A DNA stretch of 64,000 nt from Microthrixaceae bacterium. GTDB taxonomy: Bacteria; Actinomycetota; Acidimicrobiia; Acidimicrobiales; Microtrichaceae. Below are positions 52,950 to 62,326 of the stretch, piece after piece (the stretch's first letter is position 1; the number at the start of each line of letters is the position of its first letter). The stretch lies in contig JAIBBP010000281.1 of assembly GCA_019694615.1 (NCBI GenBank), positions 1-64,000 of the forward strand, written 5' to 3'. A program made the position numbers and the translations under genes. Under the pieces are notes generated by a model. The model worked only from the letters and a program-made list of their open reading frames with translations, was not told where the DNA came from and did no database searches.

Positions 52950-53878
52950 ACGGCCGGATCGACGCTGACACGGAGTCGGGAGCGGGCTCGGCCGCGATCG
53001 CAGGCGCGAGCCTCGACTCGTCGCTGCTCGACGTCGGCCCGTCGCGGTCGTTGTTCCAGGATGCGTGGCGCCGGTTCAAACGCAACAAGCTGGCGATGTT
53101 CGGGCTGTTCCTGGTTGGGTTCCTCGTCATCGTTGCGATCGTCGGCCCGTTCCTCGTGGACGACCCGACCAAGCTCAGCAAGACGGTGTTCCGTGAGCCG
53201 CCGACCAATCAGCATCCCTTCGGCGTCGATCACCGCGGTGCAGATGTGCTGGCGCGAGTGGTACACGGCATTCGTCTGTCCATGTTCATCGGGTTCATCG
53301 CGACAGTGCTGCAGACGGTGATCGGCATCTTCATCGGGGCGGTGGCGGGGTGGTACGGCCGGTGGGTCGACACCATCAGCATGCGCTTCGTCGACATCAT
53401 GCTGGGCATCCCCTACATCATCCTGGCGTACGCCTTCATCACCGTTCTGGGCCGGGGCGTTCCCGCCGTGATCCTCACGCTGGCGTTGACGGCGTGGTTG
53501 CAGACAGCGCGCACCGTGCGTGCAGGGTTCATCCAGGTGAAAGAGCTGGAATACGTCGAGGCTGCTCGGGCACTCGGCGTCGGATCGGTGCGGATCATGG
53601 TCCGACACATCCTCCCGAACGTGTTCCAGCCGGTGGTGGTACTTATGGCCGTCGGTGTCGGCGCGGCCATCCTGTCGGAGGCAGCGCTCAGCTTCCTCGG
53701 TGTCGGCATTCAGCCTCCCGAGCCGTCGTTGGGCCTGATGATCAACGACGCTCGTTCATTCCTCGGTAGCGATCCCTACCTGTTGTTCTTCCCCGGTTTG
53801 GCGATCGTGCTCACAGTGCTGGGCTTCCTCCTCGTGGGTGACGGCCTGCGCGACGCTCTCGACGTGAAGGACAACTGA
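52946..53878 (+). CDS. Oligopeptide ABC permease, OppC/DppC type
   Basis: 310 residues from GTG 52946 (GTGA overlap). OppC N-terminal domain (DAWRRFKRNKLAMFGLFLVGFLVIV) and EAA loop VKELEYVEAARALGVGSVRIMVRHILPNVFQPV. Forms the heteromeric channel with the OppB-type subunit. Confidence 0.9.
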   Translation: MNGRIDADTESGAGSAAIAGASLDSSLLDVGPSRSLFQDAWRRFKRNKLAMFGLFLVGFLVIVAIVGPFLVDDPTKLSKTVFREPPTNQHPFGVDHRGADVLARVVHGIRLSMFIGFIATVLQTVIGIFIGAVAGWYGRWVDTISMRFVDIMLGIPYIILAYAFITVLGRGVPAVILTLALTAWLQTARTVRAGFIQVKELEYVEAARALGVGSVRIMVRHILPNVFQPVVVLMAVGVGAAILSEAALSFLGVGIQPPEPSLGLMINDARSFLGSDPYLLFFPGLAIVLTVLGFLLVGDGLRDALDVKDN

Positions 53879-53879
53879 C

Positions 53880-54938
53880 GTGAGTACCTCACAACGTCTC
53901 CTGCAGATCGAGGACCTGACCGTCGGCTTCAAGACCGAGGACGGCCTGGTCCAGGCCGTGCGCGGCGTCGACCTGTCGATCGATGACGGCGACGTGCTGG
54001 CGGTGGTCGGCGAGTCGGGGTCGGGCAAGTCGGTCACGGCGCTGAGTGTGCTGGGACTTCACCCGCAGAACCGCACGACGATGGGGGGCCGCATCATGTG
54101 GCAGGGCGAGAACCTCATCGGCGCCCCCGAGGACCGGCTCCGTCGTGTCCGCGGCGGTGAGATCGCGATGATCTTCCAGGACCCGCTCACCGCGTTGAAC
54201 CCCGTCTATTCGGTGGGCCGCCAGATCATCGAGATGTTGCAGGCACACCGTGAGATGAGCCGCCAGGCCGCCAAGGCGCGTGCCGTCGAGATGCTCGGCC
54301 TCGTCGGCATCCCGCAGCCCGCTCGGCGCGTCGACAACTTCCCCCACGAGTTCTCCGGCGGGATGCGGCAGCGGGCGATGATCGCGATGGCCCTGGCGTG
54401 CGACCCGAAGCTGGTCATCGCCGACGAACCAACGACCGCGCTCGACGTGACGGTCCAGGCTCAGGTTCTGGAATTGCTCGTCGACATCACCCGCGAACAC
54501 GGGGCGGCCGTCATGCTCATCACCCACGACCTCGGCGTCGTCGCGGGCATGGCCAACAAGGTGGCGGTCATGTACGCGGGGCGAGTCGTCGAGGACGCGA
54601 CGTCGGAGGAGCTGTTCGACGCTCCCACCCACCCCTACACCGTGGGGCTGCTGCGGTCGCTGCCGCGTGTCGATTCCGACGGAGGCGAGCAGTTGATCCC
54701 GATCGGTGGCCAACCGCCGTCGATGCTGAACCCGCCTGCCGGCTGTGCGTTCCATCCGCGGTGCCCGATCGCCCGGTCCGAGTCGGGATGCGATTCGCAG
54801 ATCCCGCCCTTGCACGAGTCGGAGCAGGTGACGGTGGTGACCGGCACACGCTTGGGGTCGGGTTCCGACGACTCCGGTCACGGCGCGGCGTGTTGGCGCC
54901 GGGACGAGACGGACTCGCTCCTGGGGGTGCGCGCATGA
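53880..54938 (+). CDS. Oligopeptide ABC ATPase, OppD/DppD type
   Basis: 352 residues from GTG 53880. Walker A GESGSGKS near residue 42, signature [12 protein letters not shown] near 158, Walker [13 protein letters not shown] near 178. The C-terminal oligopeptide domain has the cysteine block [20 protein letters not shown] that in OppD-like proteins binds an iron-sulfur cluster. Last codons overlap oppF (ATGA). Confidence 0.9.
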   Translation: MSTSQRLLQIEDLTVGFKTEDGLVQAVRGVDLSIDDGDVLAVVGESGSGKSVTALSVLGLHPQNRTTMGGRIMWQGENLIGAPEDRLRRVRGGEIAMIFQDPLTALNPVYSVGRQIIEMLQAHREMSRQAAKARAVEMLGLVGIPQPARRVDNFPHEFSGGMRQRAMIAMALACDPKLVIADEPTTALDVTVQAQVLELLVDITREHGAAVMLITHDLGVVAGMANKVAVMYAGRVVEDATSEELFDAPTHPYTVGLLRSLPRVDSDGGEQLIPIGGQPPSMLNPPAGCAFHPRCPIARSESGCDSQIPPLHESEQVTVVTGTRLGSGSDDSGHGAACWRRDETDSLLGVRA

Positions 54939-55945
54939 CCGTGACCGACGAGGCCGTTGACGCGGCGACGACCACGGCCCCGGTGATGTCGGCGGTCGAT
55001 GTGGTCAAGGAGTTCCCGGTTCACGGGGGCGTGTTCGGTCGCACCATCGCCAAAGTGCATGCCGTCAGCGGTGTGTCGATGTCGGTACATCGAGGCGAGA
55101 CGCTCGGAATCGTGGGCGAGTCGGGGTGCGGCAAGTCGACGTTCGGGCGGGTGGTGCTGCGCCTGTTGACGGCGACGGCCGGTCGTGTCGAGCTCGGTGG
55201 CGAGGACACGGCCACGATGCCGAACAAGCAGCTTCGGCGCCGCGCTCAGATGGTGTTCCAGGATCCGTACGCGTCGCTCAACCCCCGGATGACGATTGGT
55301 GAGGTTCTGTCGGAGCCGTACCTCGTTCACCAGGGAAAGAAGCAGAAGGAGGTGGTCGACGAGGTCGGCGAGCTCCTGCAAACCGTCGGTCTCTCGCCCG
55401 AGCACCGGAGTCGGTATCCCCACGAGTTCTCCGGTGGCCAGCGGCAGCGCATCGGCATCGCCCGCGCGCTCGCCGTCGACCCCGAGGTGATCGTGCTCGA
55501 CGAGCCGGTCTCCGCACTCGACGTGTCGATCCAGGCGGGCGTGGTGAACCTGCTCGAACGGTTGCAGGACGAGCGGGGGATGGCCTACCTGTTCATCGCC
55601 CACGACCTGTCGGTGGTGCGTCACATCTCGGACCGCGTTGCGGTCATGTACCTCGGCAAGAACGTCGAGATCGGCCCCAAGTCTGAGATCTACAACCGGC
55701 CACGCCACCCCTACACCTACGCTCTGCTGTCGGCAGTACCGATTCCCGACCCCAAGAAGGAGAAGGAACGGCGGCGCATCGTGTTGACAGGCGAGGTGCC
55801 GTCGCCCATCGATCCGCCGTCGGGCTGCCGATTCCGCACCCGCTGCTGGAAGGCCACCGACGAGTGCACCACCGACGAACCGCCGCTACGGGTCGTCGCC
55901 GGCGACGACCCCGGCCACCTCGTCGCGTGCCACCACCCGGAGTAG
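54935..55945 (+). CDS. Oligopeptide ABC ATPase, OppF/DppF type
   Basis: 336 residues from ATG 54935. Walker [10 protein letters not shown] near residue 65, signature [12 protein letters not shown] near 168, Walker [13 protein letters not shown] near 187, C-terminal [18 protein letters not shown]. Completes a five-gene importer. A perfect palindrome follows 20 nt after the stop. Confidence 0.9.
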   Translation: MTVTDEAVDAATTTAPVMSAVDVVKEFPVHGGVFGRTIAKVHAVSGVSMSVHRGETLGIVGESGCGKSTFGRVVLRLLTATAGRVELGGEDTATMPNKQLRRRAQMVFQDPYASLNPRMTIGEVLSEPYLVHQGKKQKEVVDEVGELLQTVGLSPEHRSRYPHEFSGGQRQRIGIARALAVDPEVIVLDEPVSALDVSIQAGVVNLLERLQDERGMAYLFIAHDLSVVRHISDRVAVMYLGKNVEIGPKSEIYNRPRHPYTYALLSAVPIPDPKKEKERRRIVLTGEVPSPIDPPSGCRFRTRCWKATDECTTDEPPLRVVAGDDPGHLVACHHPE

Positions 55946-55965
55946 CCACAAGCTTCGCCCCACGG

Positions 55966-56021
55966 GGGGTTTTGTTCGGCGAACGTACACAGATCTGTGT
56001 ACGTTCGCCGAACAAAACCCC
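55966..56021. repeat. Perfect 56-nt palindrome centred on AGATCT
   Basis: Arms of 28 bp meet with no loop at 55993/55994, every base paired. Outer part GGGGTTTTGTTCGGCGAACG, inner GTACACAGATCT. Lies between convergent genes (55945 and 56055). With no loop it would form a cruciform or need a 3-4 nt forced loop. Confidence 0.95.
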
Positions 56022-56054
56022 GGGTCGTGGGGGTGTCGCTGGGATCGGGGACGG

Positions 56055-58439
56055 TCAGTTCGTTGGCACCCAGACGAGGGCGACCTGCTCGATGCCGATG
56101 TCGGACTTCTCGAGTGGGACGTCGAGCGTCGTGACATCGGCGGCGACATCGTTCCAATGGGCGACGATGTCGGCGATCTCATCCGCGAGCTGGTTCTGGA
56201 GCTCGTCGATGTCGGCCATCCTCTCGTCGATGCGCGCCAACGCCGCCTCGACCCGGTTGCCGGCTTTCTGAGAACGCGAGCGCCCGGTCGCGACACGGTT
56301 GGCGGCGGCACCGATCGACCGAGCCGAGTTGCGTCCACCGAAGATCGCACCGAGGACGCTCCCGCCAAGGCTGACGGCCTCGTTGCGGCGTGACGCTCCT
56401 GCCTCCTCCTCCAACTGTTGGGCGCGTGCCCGATCGGCGGCGAGGGCCTCGTTGACCCGATCGATCTTCACCTGGAGCTTCATCCGAATCTTGTCGGTGT
56501 CTGCGTCGGCTCCGGCGTCGGCCGCAGCCAGGCAGCGTGCGCGGAAATCGGCCTCGCCCTCGCCGGGGCGGCTGTAGAGCTTGAGGCCTTTGTTGGCATG
56601 GATGGTCGTGTGCCTCGACCGGAACAGGTAGTCCTTCACCGCCGCCTCGACGCCGGTGAAGTAGGACTTCGTCGCGATCGGCGCGGCGGGGAGCACATAG
56701 GCGGCTCCGGTGGGGGCGGACGTCAGTAGGTCACGGTCGTCGTAATCCACGCTGTAGGCCTTCGTCGCGTCGATCTGCGGCCCGTCGAGTGGAGCGAAGA
56801 TCGCTTCGAGCTGCTCGGTGTGGCGGAGGCCCGAGGCCGTGTCGTCGTAGAGGAGGTTGACCCGCACCGCAACGCACGCCTGGAGCCGCCGGCCCCCCGG
56901 GACTGCCCCCAGAGTTCCGGCCCACGGAGCCGCTGGGTCCAGGTAGCGGACAGGAACCCCGGCCGCGACCTCGGGCATCGCAGGTGTCTCGTCGTCAGCG
57001 TGAGGCATGGTCTGCGTTTCGGTCGTGGAAGCGCCCACCGGCTGGTCGGAAGTACGACCAGGAACGGCTGGGTTGGGGGTGGCGGCCGGTTGTCCCGGCA
57101 ACGACTTCACCTGGTCCTTGCTGATGGGACCGGCGAGGTAGCTCATGGCCCAGCGCACGCCGAAGGTGCGGGGCGGTTTGCCGCCGGTGGTGTGCAACAG
57201 GAACTCGCGTTTGGCGAGCGCCGAGATCGTGGCGTCTGTCGCCGCAACGTCGACCGTCCCCGCTGCCGAGGACATCCCCTCCAGAAGGCGCGCCTTGTCG
57301 CGCTCGGTTTGAAGGCGGCCGATCATCCACGTGCCGGCGTTGGAGATCGCCTTGTAGTCGAGGTCGACGGGGTTCTGCGTCGCGAGAACGACGCCGATTC
57401 CGAACGCCCGCGCCTGCTTGAACAACGTGAGGATCGGCTTCTTTGACGGGGGAACCGCGCTCGGGGGGACGTAGCCGTAGACCTCGTCCATGTAGACGAG
57501 CACCCGCAACCTGGTGGAGCCGGCCTGGCCCCGCATCCACGACACGAGCTTGGAGAGGATCCGTGTGACCACCATCTGCCGCTCCTCGTCGGAGAGGTGA
57601 GCGAGGTACACGACCGCAGCGTTGGCGGAGCCGTCGCCGGACCACAACAGCTGTTCAATGTCGATGGGGGCGCCCTGGCCCCAGGCGGCGAACGACGGCG
57701 ACGCCAGCAGGCCGTTCAGCCGCATCATCAGCGCGGCGCGATCGGGCTTGGGGAAGAACGTGTCGACGTCGATGACGCCGAGCTTCCGCAGCGGCGGGTC
57801 CTGGATCCTGATCAAGAGGGTGGGGAGGTCGAGCGTCTCGCCCGCTGCCCACGCTCGCTCGACGAGGTTGACCATCAGCACGTGTTCGCGCCCGCTCAGC
57901 GGGTCGGACGTGACGCCAACGAGGTTGAGGAGCGCCTGCACCAACGCCTCAGCTTCGTCGTGGATCGCCTCGGCGTCCGTCGTCGGCGGGGGAGCGAGCG
58001 ATCCGACGATGTTGAGCGGCACCCCGGCGGTCGAGCCCGGGGTGTAGACGGTCATCCGGTGGCCGGTCCGGAGCGTCGCGATCTCGGTCGGCGCGATCGA
58101 CCAGTCGGCGAGACCGTTCGTCCACGTCGAAGCGACGGCAGCGGCGTCCTCTCCGGTCGGAACCCACGGGGCGAAGTCGTCGGGCGCGAGGTTCGGGAAG
58201 GTGAGCAAGAGGTTGCCCATGTCACCCTTGGGGTCGAGGATCAACGTCGGCACTCCGGCAGTCAGCGTCTCCTCGAGCAAGACCATCCCGAGCCCGGTCT
58301 TGCCTGATCCGGTCATGCCGACGATGACGCCATGGGTCGTGAAGTCGTCGGGGTTCAGCCCGAGCGTGCTGCCACTTCGTTCGTGGGTGGCGGGGTCCGT
58401 CAGTTCCCCGACATACAGTCCCTGCGGTCGTTCGGTCAT
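56055..58439 (-). CDS. HerA-like ATP-binding protein
   Basis: 794 residues. Walker A GMTGSGKTG near residue 41, DPKGDMGNLLL, Walker B LVYMDEVYGYVP near 318, and FKQARAFGIGVVLATQNPVDLDYKAISNAG typical of HerA/DUF853 ATPases. Beyond residue 450 comes an unassigned beta-rich region and a helical, coiled-coil C-terminus (AAADAGADADTDKIRMKLQVKIDRVNEALAADRARAQQLEEEAG, 640-690). Related proteins act in DNA end processing or phage defence, but no NurA or defence partner is adjacent. Confidence 0.85.
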   Translation of the reverse strand: MTERPQGLYVGELTDPATHERSGSTLGLNPDDFTTHGVIVGMTGSGKTGLGMVLLEETLTAGVPTLILDPKGDMGNLLLTFPNLAPDDFAPWVPTGEDAAAVASTWTNGLADWSIAPTEIATLRTGHRMTVYTPGSTAGVPLNIVGSLAPPPTTDAEAIHDEAEALVQALLNLVGVTSDPLSGREHVLMVNLVERAWAAGETLDLPTLLIRIQDPPLRKLGVIDVDTFFPKPDRAALMMRLNGLLASPSFAAWGQGAPIDIEQLLWSGDGSANAAVVYLAHLSDEERQMVVTRILSKLVSWMRGQAGSTRLRVLVYMDEVYGYVPPSAVPPSKKPILTLFKQARAFGIGVVLATQNPVDLDYKAISNAGTWMIGRLQTERDKARLLEGMSSAAGTVDVAATDATISALAKREFLLHTTGGKPPRTFGVRWAMSYLAGPISKDQVKSLPGQPAATPNPAVPGRTSDQPVGASTTETQTMPHADDETPAMPEVAAGVPVRYLDPAAPWAGTLGAVPGGRRLQACVAVRVNLLYDDTASGLRHTEQLEAIFAPLDGPQIDATKAYSVDYDDRDLLTSAPTGAAYVLPAAPIATKSYFTGVEAAVKDYLFRSRHTTIHANKGLKLYSRPGEGEADFRARCLAAADAGADADTDKIRMKLQVKIDRVNEALAADRARAQQLEEEAGASRRNEAVSLGGSVLGAIFGGRNSARSIGAAANRVATGRSRSQKAGNRVEAALARIDERMADIDELQNQLADEIADIVAHWNDVAADVTTLDVPLEKSDIGIEQVALVWVPTN

Positions 58440-58536
58440 GTCGACTTCCTACACGCTCGGCGCGACCAGCGGAACCCGATCGCGTTCCGTGTAAGGATGG
58501 CCCTCGATCATCCAATCACGGACGAAGGAGCATTCC

Positions 58537-58752
58537 ATGGACCTCGGAAACCTCGGTGACAAGGCGAAGGATCTGCTCGAGGAGCACGCCGACAAGGTCG
58601 ACGACGGCATCGACAAGGTCGCCGATCTCGTCGACGAGAAGACTGGCGGCAAGCACACCGACAAGATCGAGGCTGCGGCCGAGAAACTCAAGGACGTGCT
58701 CCCCGGTGGCGGTGCCAGCGGGGGCGCTGCCGACGGGAGCGCGGCGGGCTGA
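58537..58752 (+). CDS. Rv0909-like putative antitoxin
   Basis: 71 residues from ATG 58537 with GAAGGAGC ribosome-binding site. MDLGNLGDKAKDLLEEHADKVDDGIDKVADLVDEKTGGKHTDKIE is the amphipathic helical pattern of the MT0933/Rv0909 antitoxin family (PF14013). A Gly/Ala tail follows. No toxin-like gene is adjacent (next gene is an oxidase 6 nt away), so it is an orphan or a stress protein. Confidence 0.75.
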   Translation: MDLGNLGDKAKDLLEEHADKVDDGIDKVADLVDEKTGGKHTDKIEAAAEKLKDVLPGGGASGGAADGSAAG

Positions 58753-58758
58753 GTCGCC

Positions 58759-60159
58759 GTGAGAACTGACGGAGCCGCCGCTGCACTTCGCTCGGCGGCT
58801 CCTGCAGTTCTCTGGCTCGACACCGGCCATCGGCCCGAGCCGACCGCTGCGGGGCTTCCGTCCCGAACCGACCTCGTCGTCGTGGGCGGCGGCTTCACCG
58901 GGCTGTGGGCAGCAGTTCAGGCGAAGGAGGACGACCCGTCGCGGTCGGTGGTTCTCATCGAATCAGGTCGAATCGCCGATCAGGCGACCGGCCGGAACGG
59001 CGGGTTCTGCTCGTCGTCGCTCACCCACGGCATCGAGAACGGGGTTGCTCGTTTCCCGAGGGAGATGGAGCGTATCGAGCGCATCGCGGCTGACAACTTT
59101 GCCGGGATCCAGTCCACGGTCGAGCGCTACGGGATCGACTGCGACTGGCGGCCCGCGGGCGGGCTGAGTGTGGCGACTGCTCCATGGCTCGTCGACGGTT
59201 TGGCCGAGGCAGCTGAGCTCGCCGAACGCTACGGGCACGACATCGAGGTGCTGGACCGGGATGCGACCCGGGCTCGGATCGCGTCGCCTACCTACGAGGG
59301 AGGTCTGCTCCAGCGAACCGGTGAGGCGCTTGTCGATCCGGCTCGGCTCGCGTGGGGGCTCGCCGACGTGGCGCGAACACTCGGAGTCGAGATTCACGAG
59401 AGCACCCCGATGACCGGGCTCGATCGTGCCGGGGCCGGCGTCGACGTGCGGACCGAGCGGGGATCGATCCGCGCCGGGGCCGTCGTGCTCGGTACCAACG
59501 CGTTCCACTCGCCGATCCGGGCCATCAACCGGCGGGTCGCCGCGGTCTACGACTACGTGCTCGCTACCGAACCCCTGTCCTCGTCGCAGCTCGCCTCGAT
59601 TGGGTGGGAAGGCCTAGAAGGCGTCAGCGACACCACGAACCAGTTCCACTACTACCGGATGACTGCGGATGATCGAATCGTGTGGGGCGGCTACGACGCC
59701 GTCTACCACTACGGCTCGCGGATCGATCCGTCACTGGACCAACGCGAGGCCACCCATACGCTGCTGGCCCAGCACTTCTTCGAGACGTTCCCCCAGCTCG
59801 ACGGGTTGTCATTCACCCACCGGTGGGGTGGTGCCATCGACACATGTACCCGCTTCTCCGCGACCTTCGGCACCTCGTTCGACGGTCGCGTCGCCTACGC
59901 CGTCGGCTACACCGGCCTAGGAGTCGGTGCCACCCGGTTCGGTGCGCGGGTGTGCCTGGATCTCCTCTTCGAGCCTGGGTCCGAGATCCTATCGCTGGAG
60001 ATGGTCCGCAAGAAGGCGATCCCGTTCCCGCCCGAGCCGGTGAGGTGGGCCGGGATCGAGCTGACGCGTCGCGCCATCGCTCGCGCCGATGCGAACCAAG
60101 GCCGCCGTGGTCCGTGGCTCCGCCTCCTCGACCGCGTCGGCCTCGGCTTCGATTCGTAG
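58759..60159 (+). CDS. FAD-dependent amine oxidase, PuuB-like
   Basis: 466 residues from GTG 58759. DAO fold: VVVGGGFTGLWAAVQAKE near residue 40, GRNGGFCSSSLTHG near 78, and C-terminal FSATFGTSFDGRVAYAVGYTGLGVGATRFGARVCLDLL. Best resembles gamma-glutamylputrescine oxidase and related amine dehydrogenases. The aldehyde dehydrogenase at 63417 could take the next step (inference). Confidence 0.8.
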   Translation: MRTDGAAAALRSAAPAVLWLDTGHRPEPTAAGLPSRTDLVVVGGGFTGLWAAVQAKEDDPSRSVVLIESGRIADQATGRNGGFCSSSLTHGIENGVARFPREMERIERIAADNFAGIQSTVERYGIDCDWRPAGGLSVATAPWLVDGLAEAAELAERYGHDIEVLDRDATRARIASPTYEGGLLQRTGEALVDPARLAWGLADVARTLGVEIHESTPMTGLDRAGAGVDVRTERGSIRAGAVVLGTNAFHSPIRAINRRVAAVYDYVLATEPLSSSQLASIGWEGLEGVSDTTNQFHYYRMTADDRIVWGGYDAVYHYGSRIDPSLDQREATHTLLAQHFFETFPQLDGLSFTHRWGGAIDTCTRFSATFGTSFDGRVAYAVGYTGLGVGATRFGARVCLDLLFEPGSEILSLEMVRKKAIPFPPEPVRWAGIELTRRAIARADANQGRRGPWLRLLDRVGLGFDS

Positions 60160-60213
60160 AACCACTTCGGCCACTCCGGGCATCAGCCGTCACGGCGACG
60201 TCTTCCCCGCCTC

Positions 60214-60267
60214 CCGAAATGTGATGCGAGGTGTGCGGTTGAGCGATTGTGGCGCAGCACATTTCGG
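60214..60267. repeat. Palindromic repeat, single type (CCGAAATGTG)
   Basis: Arms CCGAAATGTGATGCG and CGCAGCACATTTCGG pair over 15 bp with one mismatch around a 24-nt unpaired middle; 54 nt total. In the 143-nt spacer before the lyase gene. Confidence 0.65.
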
Positions 60268-60302
60268 ATGGGGGCGCGTCGACGCGTAACCTCGCTAGCC
60301 GT

Positions 60303-61364
60303 ATGCGCAGCTCCAAGGACTTCTTCAAACCACTCGCCGCCGGTGCCCCCGAGCCGTTGCGGGAGATCCCCTTCCCGCCCTCGCGGATGATCCACTTCTT
60401 CCCGCCACACCTCGACAAGGTGACAGCGAAGCTGCCCGACATAGCGCCGACTGTCGACATCCTCCTCGGCAACCTGGAGGACGCGATCCCGGCGGATCAG
60501 AAGGAGAACGCACGCGCCGGCCTTGTGAAGGTCGGCAAAGAACTCGACCTCGGTGACACCCAACTGTGGACCCGGGTCAACAGCCTCGACTCGCCGTGGG
60601 TGCTCGACGACCTCATCACCCTCGTCACCGAGATCGGTGACCGTCTCGACGTCATCATGATCCCCAAGGTGGAGGGTCCCGAAGACATCCACTACGTCGA
60701 TCGTCTCCTCGCTCAACTCGAGGTGAAGGCGGGGCTCACCAAGCCACTCATGGTGCACGCGATCCTGGAGACGGCGCGAGGTGTGGCCAACGTCGAGGAG
60801 ATCTGCCTCTCCAGCCCCCGGATGCAGGGCCTCTCGCTCGGCCCCGCCGACCTCGCCGCCAACCGCCGGATGAAGACCACCCGAGTCGGCGGCGGCCACC
60901 CCGGCTATCTCGTCCGTCAGGATCCGCCCCGTGGCGACGACGGTCCGATCTACGACGCCGAGCGCACCTCCTACCAGCAGGACCTCTGGCACTACACGAT
61001 CTCCCGGATGGTCGACGCGTGCGCCACCGCCGGCATCCTGCCGTTTTACGGCCCGTTCGGCGACATCAAGGACACGGTCGCCTGCGAAGACCAGTTCCGC
61101 AACGCATTCCTCCTTGGCTGCGTCGGTGCCTGGTCGTTGCACCCCGTGCAGATCGACATCGCCAAGAAGGTGTTCTCGCCCGACCCCAAGGACGTCGCCC
61201 ACGCGTTGCACGTCATCGAGGAGATGGGTGACGGCACCGGCGCCGTGATGATCGACGGGAAGATGGAGGACGATGCGTCGGTCAAGCAGTGCCACGTGAT
61301 GGTCAACCTGGCGAAGATGCTCGCTGCCCGCGATCCCGAGCTCGCCGCCCGCTACGGCTTCTGA
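60303..61364 (+). CDS. HpcH/HpaI-family CoA lyase, malyl-CoA lyase-like
   Basis: 353 residues. [43 protein letters not shown] near residue 30, [18 protein letters not shown], and [28 protein letters not shown] near 187, with [18 protein letters not shown] later. This long form is close to Mcl1-type L-malyl-CoA/beta-methylmalyl-CoA lyases. TAACCT 10 nt upstream may be its -10. Coupled to a second, shorter paralogue 13 nt downstream. Confidence 0.85.
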   Translation: MRSSKDFFKPLAAGAPEPLREIPFPPSRMIHFFPPHLDKVTAKLPDIAPTVDILLGNLEDAIPADQKENARAGLVKVGKELDLGDTQLWTRVNSLDSPWVLDDLITLVTEIGDRLDVIMIPKVEGPEDIHYVDRLLAQLEVKAGLTKPLMVHAILETARGVANVEEICLSSPRMQGLSLGPADLAANRRMKTTRVGGGHPGYLVRQDPPRGDDGPIYDAERTSYQQDLWHYTISRMVDACATAGILPFYGPFGDIKDTVACEDQFRNAFLLGCVGAWSLHPVQIDIAKKVFSPDPKDVAHALHVIEEMGDGTGAVMIDGKMEDDASVKQCHVMVNLAKMLAARDPELAARYGF

Positions 61365-61377
61365 AGGAGACCGCACA

Positions 61378-62253
61378 ATGACTGATGTGATCATCCCGCG
61401 CCGTTCGGTGCTCTACATGCCCGGGGCTAACGACAAGGCTTTGGAGAAGGCGAAGACGCTGCCGTGCGACGCGATCATCCTCGACACGGAGGACTCGGTC
61501 GCCCCTGACATGAAGGCCTTAGCACGCGAGAAGGTAGCTGCAGCAGTGCGCAGCGGTGAGTACGGGCGCCGTGAGTTGACCATCCGCATCAACGGCCTCG
61601 ACACCGAGTGGTGGCGCGATGACCTGGAGTCCGCCGCGGCCGCTGGACCGTCGGCGGTTGTCGTTCCGAAGATCAACTCCGCCGACGACGTTGCGAAGGT
61701 CGAAGCGGTGCTCTCGGGTGTCGCTGGAGCGAACGACATCGCCATCTGGGCGATGCTCGAGACGCCCGCAGCGATGGAGCGGGCCGTGGAGATCGCCACG
61801 TCGTCGGACCGGCTGACCGTGCTGGTGATGGGCACGAACGATCTGGCGAAGGAACTCCGTGCCGGTCTCGTACCGGGTCGAGCGCCGCTGCTGTGGGGCC
61901 TCGGTCGTTGCCTCAACGCCGCCCGCTACGCGGGCAAGGTGATCCTCGACGGGGTGTACAACGACGTGAAGAACCCCGAGGGGTTCGCCGCGGAGTGCGC
62001 GCAGGGCGCGGAGATGGGATTCGACGGCAAGACGCTGATCCACCCCACCCAGGTCGAGCCGTGCAACGACGCGTTCGCTCCGTCGGAGGCCGAGGTCGAG
62101 CACAGCCGCAAGGTGATCGAGGCGTGGGAAGCCGGCATCGCCGAGGGCAAGGGTGTGATCACCGTCGGCGGCCGGATGATCGAGAACCTGCACGTCGACA
62201 ACGCCCGCCGGGCCCTGGCAATCGCCGCAGCCATCGACGCGCTCCAGGAGTAG
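61378..62253 (+). CDS. CitE-like CoA lyase or malyl-CoA thioesterase
   Basis: 291 residues from ATG 61378 with GGAG ribosome-binding site. RRSVLYMPGANDKALEKAKTLPCDAIILDTEDSVAPDMK near residue 9, VVVPKINSADDV near 97, VLVMGTNDLAKELRA near 145, and GFDGKTLIHPTQVEPCN near 216. Short HpcH/HpaI family member: citramalyl-CoA lyase or (3S)-malyl-CoA thioesterase. With the long paralogue it suggests C4/C5-CoA handling as in ethylmalonyl-CoA or 3-hydroxypropionate-type routes (inference). Confidence 0.85.
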   Translation: MTDVIIPRRSVLYMPGANDKALEKAKTLPCDAIILDTEDSVAPDMKALAREKVAAAVRSGEYGRRELTIRINGLDTEWWRDDLESAAAAGPSAVVVPKINSADDVAKVEAVLSGVAGANDIAIWAMLETPAAMERAVEIATSSDRLTVLVMGTNDLAKELRAGLVPGRAPLLWGLGRCLNAARYAGKVILDGVYNDVKNPEGFAAECAQGAEMGFDGKTLIHPTQVEPCNDAFAPSEAEVEHSRKVIEAWEAGIAEGKGVITVGGRMIENLHVDNARRALAIAAAIDALQE

Positions 62254-62263
62254 GCCCGCCCGT

Positions 62264-62314
62264 CGAACTGTGGGGAAACTCGGAGAACAGGTCTCCGAGT
62301 TTCCCCACAGTTCG
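62264..62314. repeat. Palindromic repeat, family 3 (CGAACYGTGGGGAAA), copy 1
   Basis: Perfect 23-bp arms (62264-62286/62292-62314) around ACAGG; 51 nt. Lies between the convergent lyase and AbiEi/DUF559 genes, 12 nt past the latter's stop. Confidence 0.9.
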
Positions 62315-62326
62315 GGCAAGGGCTGG

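Noticed and set aside
21824-56021. Reading all long palindromes simply as rho-independent terminators
   Set aside because: No U-tracts, one has no loop, some lie between divergent genes, and families with compensating changes recur; termination may be a side effect.
56055-58439. HerA-like gene as part of a defence island
   Set aside because: No NurA, Sir2, nuclease or other defence partner is adjacent; neighbours are a transporter and an orphan antitoxin.
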